From the NCBI GenBank assembly GCA_022564385.1, contig JADFLN010000031.1:1-14402 (forward strand): a stretch of 14,402 nt of DNA. The letters are read 5' to 3'. Origin of the DNA: Nitrososphaerota archaeon. Its GTDB lineage: Archaea; Thermoproteota; Nitrososphaeria; Nitrososphaerales; Nitrosopumilaceae. Position numbers and translations under genes: made by a program. Of this stretch, positions 1 to 7,239 are shown piece by piece. The notes under the pieces are model-generated. The model saw nothing but the letters and a program-made list of their open reading frames with translations. It had not been told where the DNA came from and did not search any database. How positions within the stretch are numbered: the stretch's first letter is position 1; each line of letters starts with the position of its first letter.

Positions 1-788
1 TTCACATTTTTAATAGTTCTAACTTTTTGAGTTAATTCATCCATCTTGAAAATATTATCACTATACATAAATAAAACAATTTGATTTTTTGCAATAAAAG
101 GAATTTGTAAATATGATTCAGAAAAAATATTATTTAGATTTTCTAATGTTTCTTTCAGGTCACCATCTATCCAAGTAAGTATGGCATGGGGAATAAAATC
201 TTCAATTTTTCTAGAATCATACATTAAGGTAAACTGGATTCCATCGTTTTCCTGCAATTTTTCAATACATCTTGTTATTGTTTTGGTTGAAAAATTTGTA
301 CTTTTTGCAATATTTTCAATTTTCTGTTTAGGATCAATTATTAATATTTCTAGAATTTCTAAATCTGTTTTTGTAAGATTTGAACTAAATCCTGGATTCT
401 CTGCTTCAAAAATTGATAGGACTCTCATATCTTTCATCAATTTACTTGCAAGTTCAATTTTTTGCTTCATATTCTCTTTTACAACAATACTGCAAACTGA
501 AATTCCACCTATACATGGTACCACAAAAAATGGTTCACCTACAAGACTTACTTGTTCAAAAATCTCGTTAATGTTTTCTCCCGATACAACAAAGTACAAA
601 ACTCCATAACCAAATACAGATGGTTCAACTTTGATAAAATATTCTCCAATAACCTCTCTCTTTTCCATTTTTTTAATTCTAGCACGTACTGCTCCACCAG
701 ATATTCCTAATTTTATGCCTATTTGCCTGTCAGATTCTCTACAATTATTCAAAAGCCGACTTAAAATTTTCATATCTAAATTGTCCAT
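1..788 (-). CDS. Lrp/AsnC-like transcriptional regulator with two winged-helix domains (partial, C-terminus off the left edge)
   Basis: The reverse strand is open from an ATG at 788 to the window edge, giving about 262 visible residues. Residues 3-47 form an AsnC-type helix-turn-helix, including DMKILSRLLNNCRESDRQIG and GGAVRARIKKME. This is followed by a ligand-binding-like alpha/beta stretch (about 49-130). A second HTH begins near residue 139 (LTKTDLEILEILIIDP, then TKTITRCIEKLQE), followed by a second alpha/beta stretch that is cut off. Classical Lrp proteins are about 150 residues with one HTH, so this looks like a tandem HTH-RAM arrangement. It is divergent from the ABC export genes starting at 906, which suggests local control, but the target is inferred. 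DNA binding is well supported; the effector is unknown. Confidence 0.85.
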   Translation of the reverse strand, partial: MDNLDMKILSRLLNNCRESDRQIGIKLGISGGAVRARIKKMEKREVIGEYFIKVEPSVFGYGVLYFVVSGENINEIFEQVSLVGEPFFVVPCIGGISVCSIVVKENMKQKIELASKLMKDMRVLSIFEAENPGFSSNLTKTDLEILEILIIDPKQKIENIAKSTNFSTKTITRCIEKLQENDGIQFTLMYDSRKIEDFIPHAILTWIDGDLKETLENLNNIFSESYLQIPFIAKNQIVLFMYSDNIFKMDELTQKVRTIKNV

Positions 789-905
789 TATGTCACTTAA
801 AGTAGCTCCATAGAATATAGTATTTACTTATTTAATATAAAATTGTCTATAATTTAAGTATTATATAGTATATACATTAAATATTAGACTATTTGATATA
901 CTTCT
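789..905. promoter_or_regulatory. Divergent promoter region with a 13-base direct repeat
   Basis: This 117-bp AT-rich gap separates the Lrp-like gene from the permease. ATATAGTATTTAC (815-827) and ATATAGTATATAC (863-875) match at 12 of 13 positions with starts 48 bases apart. The second copy contains the 8-base palindrome GTATATAC (868-875). CATTAAATAT (875-884) lies about 26 bases upstream of the GTG at 906 and could be the permease TATA box of a leaderless transcript. On the minus strand, TATATTAAATAAG (within 827-840) or TAAATACTATA (816-826) could serve the regulator. The repeats may be operator sites for the neighbouring regulator; this is inference, and AT-rich DNA makes chance repeats common. 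Confidence 0.4.
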
Positions 906-2093
906 GTGGATTATAGATTAAGATTAGCAAAAAGAATGCTATTCAACAAAAGAGGCAGTTTGATTGGTGCAGTTTTAGCGGTAACAATTGGAATTATGGT
1001 AATTCATGTTAATTTTGTAATATTTCAAGGATTGTTTGATGCCATAGTTAGAGATCTCACTAATTACAGAAACGGTGACATTCTTGTAACTGATGAATCT
1101 GATTATATCAATAAATCAGATTTATCACTTGTAAATTGGTTTGAAAGAATTCCATATGTTGACGCGGTTGCTCCGCGGCTTTCATCAACTGCTGAAATGA
1201 ATATGACAAAAAATGGAAAACGATTTGAAGAAACTAGAGTACCAATTGTTGGAGTTGATCCATTCCGTGATATTAGAGCATCAACTGTTCATGAAACTGT
1301 TACAGAAGGAAACTATGTCTTCTCAAGAAATTCTATTGTATTAGGATCTATTGTAGCAAGAGATCTTGGAGGAGCTCAAGTGGGTGATAGCGTTAAAGTT
1401 CTTGTAGTTGATAGATGGGGGCAAGATCAAATTCGAAGATTTACTGTTTCTGGAATTGCAAATTCGCCTGGTGGTCAAGGATTTGATTATACTGCTGTTG
1501 TACATATTGATAGTTTACGTGATATGTTGAGTAGAACGGGAGAAACCAGTTCATTTATGGTTAAACTTAATGACCCTTCAAAAGCATTAGAAGTAAAAGA
1601 ATTCTTTTTGCGTTCATTTCCTAATGATGACTTTATTGCAGAAACTATCGAAGAATCAGCAGAACAACAACTTGCTGGTTTTAGATCTGGCATTGCAATG
1701 ATCAACATAATAGGTTACTTTGGAATGATGTCATCAGCATTTGCTATTGTTACCATTCAAATGATGTTAGTAAATGGAAAAACTAAAGAAATTGGTATCT
1801 TAAGAGCAATAGGAGCTAAAAGAAAAGATATTCTAATAATTTTTATTCTTCAAGGAATGATTATTGGAGCAATTGGAACTGGAGTGGGAACTGCAGCAGG
1901 ATTAGGATATACATTTTATGCAAAGGAAACAAAAATGTCATGGAATAACAGTCTACCTCTTGAAGTTACATACAACTGGGGAAAGATAATCCAAACTGCT
2001 TTAACTTCATTCATCTTGGCAATTATTGCATCACTGTATCCATCGTATAGAGCAACCAAGCTGTTACCAGTGGAGGCTATGAGAACTGTCTAA
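906..2093 (+). CDS. ABC transporter permease, FtsX/MacB (LolC/E-like) family
   Basis: This 395-residue membrane subunit of an ABC exporter has the family architecture. TM1 lies at about 18-41, followed by a large extracytoplasmic domain (about 45-260) and three C-terminal TM helices near 266-288, 310-335 and 361-380. After TM2 comes the conserved cytoplasmic segment KEIGILRAIGAKRKDI, and the protein ends with the typical YPSYRATKLLPVEAMR. Family members (COG0577) act through mechanotransmission, moving peptides, lipoproteins or lipids out of the membrane rather than pumping small solutes through a channel. The GTG start at 906 places a TATA-like box about 26 bases upstream, suggesting a leaderless mRNA. 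It is the first gene of a cassette with the ATPase and the secreted protein downstream. The substrate is unknown. Confidence 0.92.
   Translation: MDYRLRLAKRMLFNKRGSLIGAVLAVTIGIMVIHVNFVIFQGLFDAIVRDLTNYRNGDILVTDESDYINKSDLSLVNWFERIPYVDAVAPRLSSTAEMNMTKNGKRFEETRVPIVGVDPFRDIRASTVHETVTEGNYVFSRNSIVLGSIVARDLGGAQVGDSVKVLVVDRWGQDQIRRFTVSGIANSPGGQGFDYTAVVHIDSLRDMLSRTGETSSFMVKLNDPSKALEVKEFFLRSFPNDDFIAETIEESAEQQLAGFRSGIAMINIIGYFGMMSSAFAIVTIQMMLVNGKTKEIGILRAIGAKRKDILIIFILQGMIIGAIGTGVGTAAGLGYTFYAKETKMSWNNSLPLEVTYNWGKIIQTALTSFILAIIASLYPSYRATKLLPVEAMRTV
2072..2076 (+). promoter_or_regulatory. Shine-Dalgarno-like GGAGG deciding the ATPase start
   Basis: GGAGG sits inside the last codons of the permease, nine bases before the CTG at 2086. 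It is complementary to the conserved CCTCC of archaeal 16S rRNA 3' ends. The position fits translation of the ATPase from CTG 2086 rather than TTG 2149. The motif also encodes conserved permease residues, so coincidence is possible. Confidence 0.45.
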
Positions 2094-2790
2094 AGTACTT
2101 GAAATCAAGAATATTACTAAGATTTACGGAGAAGGAAGAAACAAAGTATTGGCTCTTGATAATGTATCCTTTTCAATTGAACGGGGAGAAGTTGTTTTAG
2201 TCGTTGGAAGTTCTGGTTCTGGTAAATCTACATTACTTAACATGATTGGATTATTAGATAATCCAACAAATGGAAAGATCTTCATTGATGGAATTGATAC
2301 CACAACACTTGGTGACAATAAAACCTCCTCATTTAGAAATAAAAAATTGGGATTTATCTTCCAATTTTCTAATTTGCTTAGTGACTTATCGATATTAGAA
2401 AATGTATTGTTACCTAGACAAATTGCTGGAACTAATAATACAGCTGAAAAAGATGCTAGAGATTTACTAAAAGCCGTTGGACTTGAAGATCAAATGCATC
2501 AACGAACAAATAAGATTTCAGGTGGACAAGCACAAAGAGCAGCAATTGCAAGAGGACTAATCAATAAACCCTCAATTGTTTTAGCAGATGAGCCAACTGG
2601 AAATCTTGATTCAGTTACTTCAGAAACAATTGTTCAATTAATGAAATCAATGGCAAAAAAACTTAATCAGACATTCATTATAGTTACACATGATAGAAAA
2701 CAATTTGGTGATGTAGATAGAGTAATAACAATAAAAGATGGTAAAGCCTTCAAAGGTGATCATCCATCAGAAATGGAAATTTATGCATAA
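2086..2790 (+). CDS. ABC transporter ATP-binding protein, MacB/LolD type (probable CTG start)
   Basis: This is the ATPase partner of the permease. With a CTG start it has 234 residues: Walker A GSSGSGKST at 41-49, Q-loop near 93, signature ISGGQ at 144-148, Walker B IVLADEPTGNLD at 164-175 and the switch His at 202. The family is COG1136. The frame is open only after a TGA at 2080-2082 and has no ATG, GTG or TTG before TTG 2149. Starting at 2149 would remove the conserved first strand, whose residues (LEIKNITKIYGEG) are encoded by 2098-2136. CTG 2086 gives the usual M-S-K-V-L-E-I-K opening, lies nine bases after a GGAGG, and overlaps the permease end by 8 bases. The stop TAA overlaps the next ATG by one base. 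Function is secure; the start is inferred. Confidence 0.9.
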   Translation: MSKVLEIKNITKIYGEGRNKVLALDNVSFSIERGEVVLVVGSSGSGKSTLLNMIGLLDNPTNGKIFIDGIDTTTLGDNKTSSFRNKKLGFIFQFSNLLSDLSILENVLLPRQIAGTNNTAEKDARDLLKAVGLEDQMHQRTNKISGGQAQRAAIARGLINKPSIVLADEPTGNLDSVTSETIVQLMKSMAKKLNQTFIIVTHDRKQFGDVDRVITIKDGKAFKGDHPSEMEIYA

Positions 2791-4097
2791 TGAACCTTAA
2801 ACTATTGTTACCATTGTTTGTAATTGGACTTTTACCATTTATTTTTGATAATTCGTTTGCTCAAATAACATCTGGCGGATTTGGTAATTCTCCTTTTGAA
2901 AGGGATTTTGGAGATGTAAAATTTCTTGATGCCTATTTTGGAACAATTGATGAAAAATTTGAGATTGATTCTGGAAACAGAAATGTACCATTTACTGTAG
3001 TCATGGCAAATGTTGGAACTCAAGATATTACGGGAATTAGAGGTCAACTATCATTACCTCTTGGATTTTCATCATCAGACGGACCTGGTTCATTAATCTA
3101 TGCAGATGCTAATTCAAATTCTATTGCTGGAGCAAATTTCTATCTAACATTTTTTGTTGATATAGATAATAGCGTTAGAATTCAACAATATCCAGGTACT
3201 ATCAAAGTAGATTATTCTAGATTAAGAGAATCAGGAGTTCGAACTTCATTTGAAGATTTTAATTTTAAAGTCACTGGAGAAAGCGTGATAAATTTACGTG
3301 CACTAGATCCATTTCTTACATCCTTACAAACAAATCATATAATAATTGAAATTTCAAATGATGGAACCGCACCAATTTCAAGTGTAAATATTGGATTAAA
3401 AAATACACAAAGTGAAAGAGCATCAACAACTCAATCCATTACTAATATTGAAAATGTTGTAGTTCTAAATACTGATTGGAAAATTGGTGATATTGAAGCA
3501 AAATCAAAAAAATTCATTGAACTTGATGTATATGTTCCAGCATCTTTGAAAGGAGAAACTCTTCGTGCACCTATTGAAATAACTTATTTTAATGCACATG
3601 GTGACAAACACACTATTTCACGAATTGCAGATTTTTATATTAAAGGTCTTATTGATTTAACAATTTACAATGTTAATGTTATTGAATTATCTGGTACGCA
3701 AATGGTAATTGGTGAAATAATAAATGAAGGAAATGAAGATGGATTGTTTGGGTTTGTAACTCTTGAATCTATTGGAGATTCAAACATTAAATCTAATACT
3801 CAATTTATTGACGAAATTGAAATTGATGCACCTGTACCATTTAATATTCCAATTGAATTTGATGGTGAACCAATATATGGAGAACATGATATTACTATTA
3901 CTATAAGATACAAAGATAGTATTAGAGATGAAATTTTTCTAACTTACGATACAACAATCTTTGTTAAAGAACCATCAAACGATGATGGAGATGATCCTGA
4001 TTTGGCAATGATTATTATTCCAATTATTTTAGCAATGGGAGCAGGAATTTACATAATGCGTAGGCGTAAAAAAGCAACCATTAAGGCTAGCAATTAA
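2790..4097 (+). CDS. Secreted, membrane-anchored COG1361-like (S-layer-related, CARDB/NEW3-like) protein
   Basis: The 435-residue protein has an N-terminal signal peptide (hydrophobic core about 4-19, probable cleavage near the A in NSFAQ). A long extracytoplasmic region rich in beta-strand patterns follows, including NVGTQDITGIRGQLSLP near 74-90, ISNDGTAPISSVNIGL and INEGNEDGLFGFV. Such repeats resemble the Ig-like CARDB/NEW3 folds of archaeal S-layer-related proteins. A C-terminal TM helix at about 405-422 is followed by the basic tail MRRRKKATIKASN, giving outside orientation. The start ATG overlaps the ATPase stop by one base, so the two are co-translated. By analogy with MacA beside MacB it may be the extracytoplasmic adaptor or substrate receptor of this exporter, but no MacA homology is visible. 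Confidence 0.78.
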   Translation: MNLKLLLPLFVIGLLPFIFDNSFAQITSGGFGNSPFERDFGDVKFLDAYFGTIDEKFEIDSGNRNVPFTVVMANVGTQDITGIRGQLSLPLGFSSSDGPGSLIYADANSNSIAGANFYLTFFVDIDNSVRIQQYPGTIKVDYSRLRESGVRTSFEDFNFKVTGESVINLRALDPFLTSLQTNHIIIEISNDGTAPISSVNIGLKNTQSERASTTQSITNIENVVVLNTDWKIGDIEAKSKKFIELDVYVPASLKGETLRAPIEITYFNAHGDKHTISRIADFYIKGLIDLTIYNVNVIELSGTQMVIGEIINEGNEDGLFGFVTLESIGDSNIKSNTQFIDEIEIDAPVPFNIPIEFDGEPIYGEHDITITIRYKDSIRDEIFLTYDTTIFVKEPSNDDGDDPDLAMIIIPIILAMGAGIYIMRRRKKATIKASN

Positions 4098-4135
4098 ATT
4101 TTAAATCTAAAATAGAAAAATTAGGTCTATTCAAA

Positions 4136-4468
4136 TTGAAATTATACATAATTACCCTTGTTGCGATTTTAGCTGTTGGAAGTTTTGTTATTCTTCTAGG
4201 TTTTCTTACAAATCAAGAATATGTTGAAATTTCTGAAATTACTAATCAATTTGAAAAATTAGAGATATACAAAAATGAATTAGATAAAATTAATCAATTA
4301 AATTTTCAAATGTTACAAGATCTAGAAACCCAGCTTAAAATTTCTGATGATATTCATTTAAAACAAATTAATGATGAGATTAACGTGATAAAACAGGTAA
4401 TTAATGAAAACAAGGAAGAACTTGAACAAATAATTAAAAAAATATCTCAAATCGAACCTGAATCTTGA
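4136..4468 (+). CDS. Small membrane-anchored coiled-coil protein, function unknown
   Basis: The 110-residue product has an N-terminal hydrophobic helix (about 3-25, IITLVAILAVGSFVILLGFL). The rest, about 30-105, is highly charged and helical, with leucine/isoleucine spacing expected of a coiled coil (for example IYKNELDKINQLNFQMLQ and INVIKQVINENKEELEQIIK-like heptads). The predicted start is TTG 4136, immediately before the membrane helix. It follows the COG1361-like gene by 38 bases on the same strand and may belong to the same operon, perhaps as a spacer or assembly factor for the exporter; that link rests on position only. AT-rich TAAATTTTAAAT upstream could also supply its own promoter. 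I do not recognise a family. Confidence 0.65.
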   Translation: MKLYIITLVAILAVGSFVILLGFLTNQEYVEISEITNQFEKLEIYKNELDKINQLNFQMLQDLETQLKISDDIHLKQINDEINVIKQVINENKEELEQIIKKISQIEPES

Positions 4469-4587
4469 TTTACTACTAATTTACAAAAATTCAATTTAGT
4501 CATAATTAAAATACAATACATTTTTGGTCTTAGGCTGAAGCACTTTCTAGACTGTAAGATTATAAGCAATTACTTGATCTTGCGATC

Positions 4588-4971
4588 ATGCCAAAAAACG
4601 AGATTGAAGTTCCAAAAGAATTACGAGAATTTATGCTAGAAAAAGCAGAAGAAACCATCCTTGGACAAAAAAATGGCGCATACAAACAATATCGTTATGG
4701 AAATTTACACATTAGAGAATATGATAATAAATTTCTACTTCATTCTGACAAAGTTGATCCTAGAAAAGATCCAATCGGACATTTAGTTTACGATGCACCT
4801 GAAATCTTAATTGGTTTAGCATTTGCAATTTTTACTGTCTCACAAACTGCAAAAAAATTACTCAACAACAAATCAAAAAAATCAACTTTTTTTTCTGTTT
4901 TAATCTCATCAATGGTTTCTGGATATCTAGGATATATAACAACAAAAAAAATTAAAAATTATTTAGAGTAA
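4588..4971 (+). CDS. Unknown protein with two C-terminal membrane helices, upstream of the ABC1 kinase
   Basis: The 127-residue protein has a soluble charged N-terminal half (1-75) and two hydrophobic segments at about 77-95 (PEILIGLAFAIFTVSQ) and 101-119 (STFFSVLISSMVSGYLGYIT), ending in a lysine-rich tail. ATG 4588 is the first start in the frame and is preceded by a 119-base gap. The gap holds a TATA-like TAATTAAAATAC near 4503-4514, which would leave a leader of roughly 50 bases. It ends five bases before the ABC1-kinase start, so the two are probably co-transcribed and may work together at the membrane. No family recognised. Confidence 0.65.
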   Translation: MPKNEIEVPKELREFMLEKAEETILGQKNGAYKQYRYGNLHIREYDNKFLLHSDKVDPRKDPIGHLVYDAPEILIGLAFAIFTVSQTAKKLLNNKSKKSTFFSVLISSMVSGYLGYITTKKIKNYLE

Positions 4972-4976
4972 ATTTC

Positions 4977-6521
4977 ATGTCTACGACAAGAACCATTCAA
5001 ATATTCGTCAAACTTTTACCATCAATTCTTGCATTACGTAGAGATAGAAAAAAATGGATTCATCAAGAGAGAACAGAAATAGATTCAGAACAATTTAGAA
5101 AAAATGCTCGTAAGGTACTTGATGCATTCATTTCACTAGGACCTGTTTACATCAAATTAGGACAATGGCTTTCTTCTAGAGCAGATATCTTACCTCAGCC
5201 TTATTTAGAAGAGCTTGCAAAACTACAGGATAGTGTACCTCCTTCTCCTTTTGATCAAATAAAACCAATAATTGAAAAAGATCTTGGACCAATTAATGAA
5301 AAATTTGACGAAATAGATCCTAATTGTATTTCAGGTGCATCATTAGGACAAGTTTACCGAGGTTCAATTTCTGGTCAGCAAGTTGCTATCAAAGTAAAAA
5401 GACCTGGCATTGAAAAAGTTGTAGCCAAAGATCTCAAAGTTTTAAAAAGAATTCTTCCATTAGCATTAAGATTTGTTGACTCAAACTTACGATATTCGGC
5501 AAAGGCTATGCTCTCTCAATTTATTGAGACTATTTACGAAGAGATGGATTATACTATTGAATCTGAAAATCTCAAACAAATTAAAAAGGATATGGAAAAA
5601 AATACCAAAGTAATTGTACCGGCAGTTTTTGATGATTTTTCCTCAAAGAATGTTCTAACAATGGAATATCTTCCAGGAATTAAAATTACAAATGTACAGG
5701 CTCTTGATGAGAAGGGGATTGATAGAGAACAACTAGTCATTGATGTTCATAAGGTCTTTTTTACCATGCTTCTTAAACACTCAATTTTTCATGCAGATCC
5801 TCATCCAGGAAACATATCAGTAACTGATGACGGTAAACTCATTTTATATGACTATGGAATGGTTGGACGGATAAACAATGAAACAAGATTCAGACTAATT
5901 AGACTATATCTTGCACTAGTTGAAAAAAACCCACCAAGAGTTGTTAATGCTATGATTGATCTTGGAATGCTAATTCCTGGATATAATAGATCAGTAATTG
6001 AAAAAGGAATAGAACTCTCAATTCGTGCAATGCATGGAAACAAACCTGATGAAATGGAAGTGCAAAGCTTGATGGAACTTGCCAATCAAACCATGAGTAA
6101 ATTTCCATTTATGTTGCCAAAAAACTTGGCTTTGTACATGAGAATGGCATCCATTATTGAAGGAATCTACAAAACACATAATGTTGATTTTAAGTTTGTA
6201 AAAGTACTAAAAAATATACTTGAAGAGGAAAATCTAATTCCAAGAGCATATGTTGAAGAATTAAAGATCTCCTTTTCTAATTTTTCAAAATCAATTGACA
6301 CTGTGCTTCGAATTGGGCCAGAGATGAAAGAACTTATGGATGAAGTTCAGATCTATATGAAAAAAAGAACACCTATGGTTTTAATCAGTGGAAGTATATT
6401 TGCATCAGCAATTTTTATTGGTTCAATATTTTTATATCAATCAAGTGAATTTCTTGGTTTAGTTGGAATGATTAGTTCTGGTTTGATAATGTTGGTTTCA
6501 GGATTGTTTAGAAAATATTAA
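4977..6521 (+). CDS. ABC1/UbiB (AarF/COQ8) family atypical protein kinase-like protein
   Basis: The 514-residue protein has all the landmarks of the UbiB/COQ8 family: the KxGQ motif (YIKLGQWLSSRADILP, K60, G62-Q63), the alanine-loop equivalent SGASLGQV (119-126), ATP-binding Lys139 in VAIKVKRPG, EEMDYTIESEN (188-198), the catalytic HADPHPGN (272-279), and DYG (292-294) in place of the commoner DFG. Two C-terminal TM helices (about 467-485 and 489-509) anchor it. Family members support quinone or isoprenoid-lipid biosynthesis, acting as ATPases or unorthodox kinases at the membrane. Here a role in menaquinone or membrane-lipid homeostasis is inference. It follows a small membrane protein by five bases and ends one base from the convergent small heat-shock gene. 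Confidence 0.93.
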   Translation: MSTTRTIQIFVKLLPSILALRRDRKKWIHQERTEIDSEQFRKNARKVLDAFISLGPVYIKLGQWLSSRADILPQPYLEELAKLQDSVPPSPFDQIKPIIEKDLGPINEKFDEIDPNCISGASLGQVYRGSISGQQVAIKVKRPGIEKVVAKDLKVLKRILPLALRFVDSNLRYSAKAMLSQFIETIYEEMDYTIESENLKQIKKDMEKNTKVIVPAVFDDFSSKNVLTMEYLPGIKITNVQALDEKGIDREQLVIDVHKVFFTMLLKHSIFHADPHPGNISVTDDGKLILYDYGMVGRINNETRFRLIRLYLALVEKNPPRVVNAMIDLGMLIPGYNRSVIEKGIELSIRAMHGNKPDEMEVQSLMELANQTMSKFPFMLPKNLALYMRMASIIEGIYKTHNVDFKFVKVLKNILEEENLIPRAYVEELKISFSNFSKSIDTVLRIGPEMKELMDEVQIYMKKRTPMVLISGSIFASAIFIGSIFLYQSSEFLGLVGMISSGLIMLVSGLFRKY

Positions 6522-6542
6522 ATTACTCAATTGAAATATTTT
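6512..6542. terminator. Possible bidirectional AT-only hairpin between convergent genes
   Basis: AAAATATT (6512-6519) and AATATTTT (6535-6542) can form an 8-bp stem with a 15-base loop, followed on the plus strand by a T-rich stretch. It spans the stop codons of the ABC1-kinase gene and the small heat-shock gene, which are one base apart. The stem is entirely A-T, so it is weak. Archaeal termination may rely on the T-tracts alone. Confidence 0.3.
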
Positions 6543-6903
6543 TTCCTTTTCTTATTACAGGAATAATTAGTGTAAGAACTCCATTTTGGTATTTTGCTGA
6601 TTCAATTTTCTCTTCTCCTTGTTTAATATCAATTGGAAGCCTAATTTTTTTATCTATCACATTTGGTCTTTGATTTGAAATTAGTGATTCTGATTCCTTC
6701 TCATCAATTGTTTTTTGAGCATTGATCGAAAGTATATCTTCGCATAAAGTTAATTCAATATCTTTTTTGGCAAATCCTGGAATATCTATTACCACTTTAA
6801 GACTATCTTCATTTAGATACATGTCAATTGGTGGTAAAACAAATTCATAGAATTCTCTAGATTTGTTTCCAATCTCTTTGATTACCTCTTTAACAAGTCC
6901 CAT
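6523..6903 (-). CDS. hsp20: Small heat-shock protein, Hsp20/alpha-crystallin family
   Basis: The 126-residue protein carries a complete alpha-crystallin domain at about 25-116. It starts with PPIDMYLNEDSLKVVIDIPG, has the sheet segments DIELTLCEDILSINAQK and KKIRLPIDI, and ends with the hallmark NGVLTLIIP (107-115). The C-terminal I-x-I anchor is present as ISI (123-125), used in oligomer assembly. Such proteins are ATP-independent holdases that keep unfolding proteins soluble in the cytoplasm. The N-terminal arm is short (about 24 residues), as in many archaeal members. ATG 6903 lies about 28 bases downstream of a TATA box, giving an essentially leaderless transcript. It converges on the ABC1-kinase gene with a one-base gap. 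Confidence 0.92.
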   Translation of the reverse strand: MGLVKEVIKEIGNKSREFYEFVLPPIDMYLNEDSLKVVIDIPGFAKKDIELTLCEDILSINAQKTIDEKESESLISNQRPNVIDKKIRLPIDIKQGEEKIESAKYQNGVLTLIIPVIRKGKNISIE

Positions 6904-6925
6904 TTTGTGTTATATGCCAATTTTT

Positions 6926-6936
6926 GGTTATAAACC
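6926..6936 (-). promoter_or_regulatory. TATA box of the small heat-shock gene
   Basis: On the minus strand the sequence reads GGTTTATAACC, centred about 28 bases before the ATG at 6903. This is the spacing expected when transcription starts at or next to the start codon. The GGTT/AACC flanks make it an almost perfect dyad, which could also serve a repressor; that is speculative. Confidence 0.55.
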
Positions 6937-7021
6937 TTGATAGATTCCCGTAAATTTTGGAATTATCAATTGAACTCAAATTTTGTATAAAAAATAATTT
7001 TTTAGGAAAACAAAAAAGAGT

Positions 7022-7147
7022 TTAGAATTTTCGTGTATCCCCTTCTAAAAGACCTGAACCGTGATGAATTCTATCAATATGTTTTGAAAGTTCTTCTTTA
7101 TTTTCAAATATTGATTCACAGTAAGGACATGAAATTTCATCAGTCAT
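7022..7147 (-). CDS. 41-residue C2H2 zinc-finger protein
   Basis: The reverse strand encodes a complete 41-residue protein from ATG 7147 to TAA 7022. It contains one classical C2H2 finger: CPYC (Cys7, Cys10), a 12-residue spacer with the usual aromatic and leucine (Phe14, Leu20), then His23 and His28 (C-x2-C-x12-H-x4-H). An acidic N-terminus and a short tail, GSGLLEGDTRKF, complete it. Single-finger mini-proteins of this sort occur in archaea and may bind DNA, RNA or a protein partner. A TATA-like GTTTATTAT sits about 26 bases upstream of the ATG. It is divergent from the dTMP kinase operon. The finger is clear; its target is unknown. Confidence 0.85.
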   Translation of the reverse strand: MTDEISCPYCESIFENKEELSKHIDRIHHGSGLLEGDTRKF

Positions 7148-7168
7148 AATAATAACTTGGTAAAGGTG

Positions 7169-7178
7169 ATAATAAACA
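7169..7178 (-). promoter_or_regulatory. TATA box of the zinc-finger gene
   Basis: On the minus strand the sequence reads TTGTTTATTATC, centred about 26 bases before ATG 7147, which is right for a leaderless archaeal transcript. Confidence 0.5.
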
Positions 7179-7202
7179 ATTCGTAAATTATTAAACATGA
7201 TA

Positions 7203-7211
7203 GATTTTTAA
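7203..7211 (+). promoter_or_regulatory. Likely TATA box of the nucleotide-kinase operon
   Basis: ATTTTTAAT lies about 32 bases before ATG 7240. No Shine-Dalgarno motif precedes that ATG, so a leaderless or very short leader is likely. The surrounding DNA is very AT-rich, so the exact box is uncertain. Confidence 0.4.
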
Positions 7212-7239
7212 TCAATTAATTTCTCTATTTTAATAACTT

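Noticed and set aside
181..813. Plus-strand open frames at 181-609 and 631-813
   Set aside because: They are antisense to the continuous Lrp-like gene, whose reverse-strand translation has clear HTH domains.
4469..4587. Possible tRNA or C/D box RNA in the gap before the 127-residue gene
   Set aside because: No cloverleaf stems, T-loop motif or paired C and D boxes could be found, and hairpins such as GATC-TTGC-GATC are very short.
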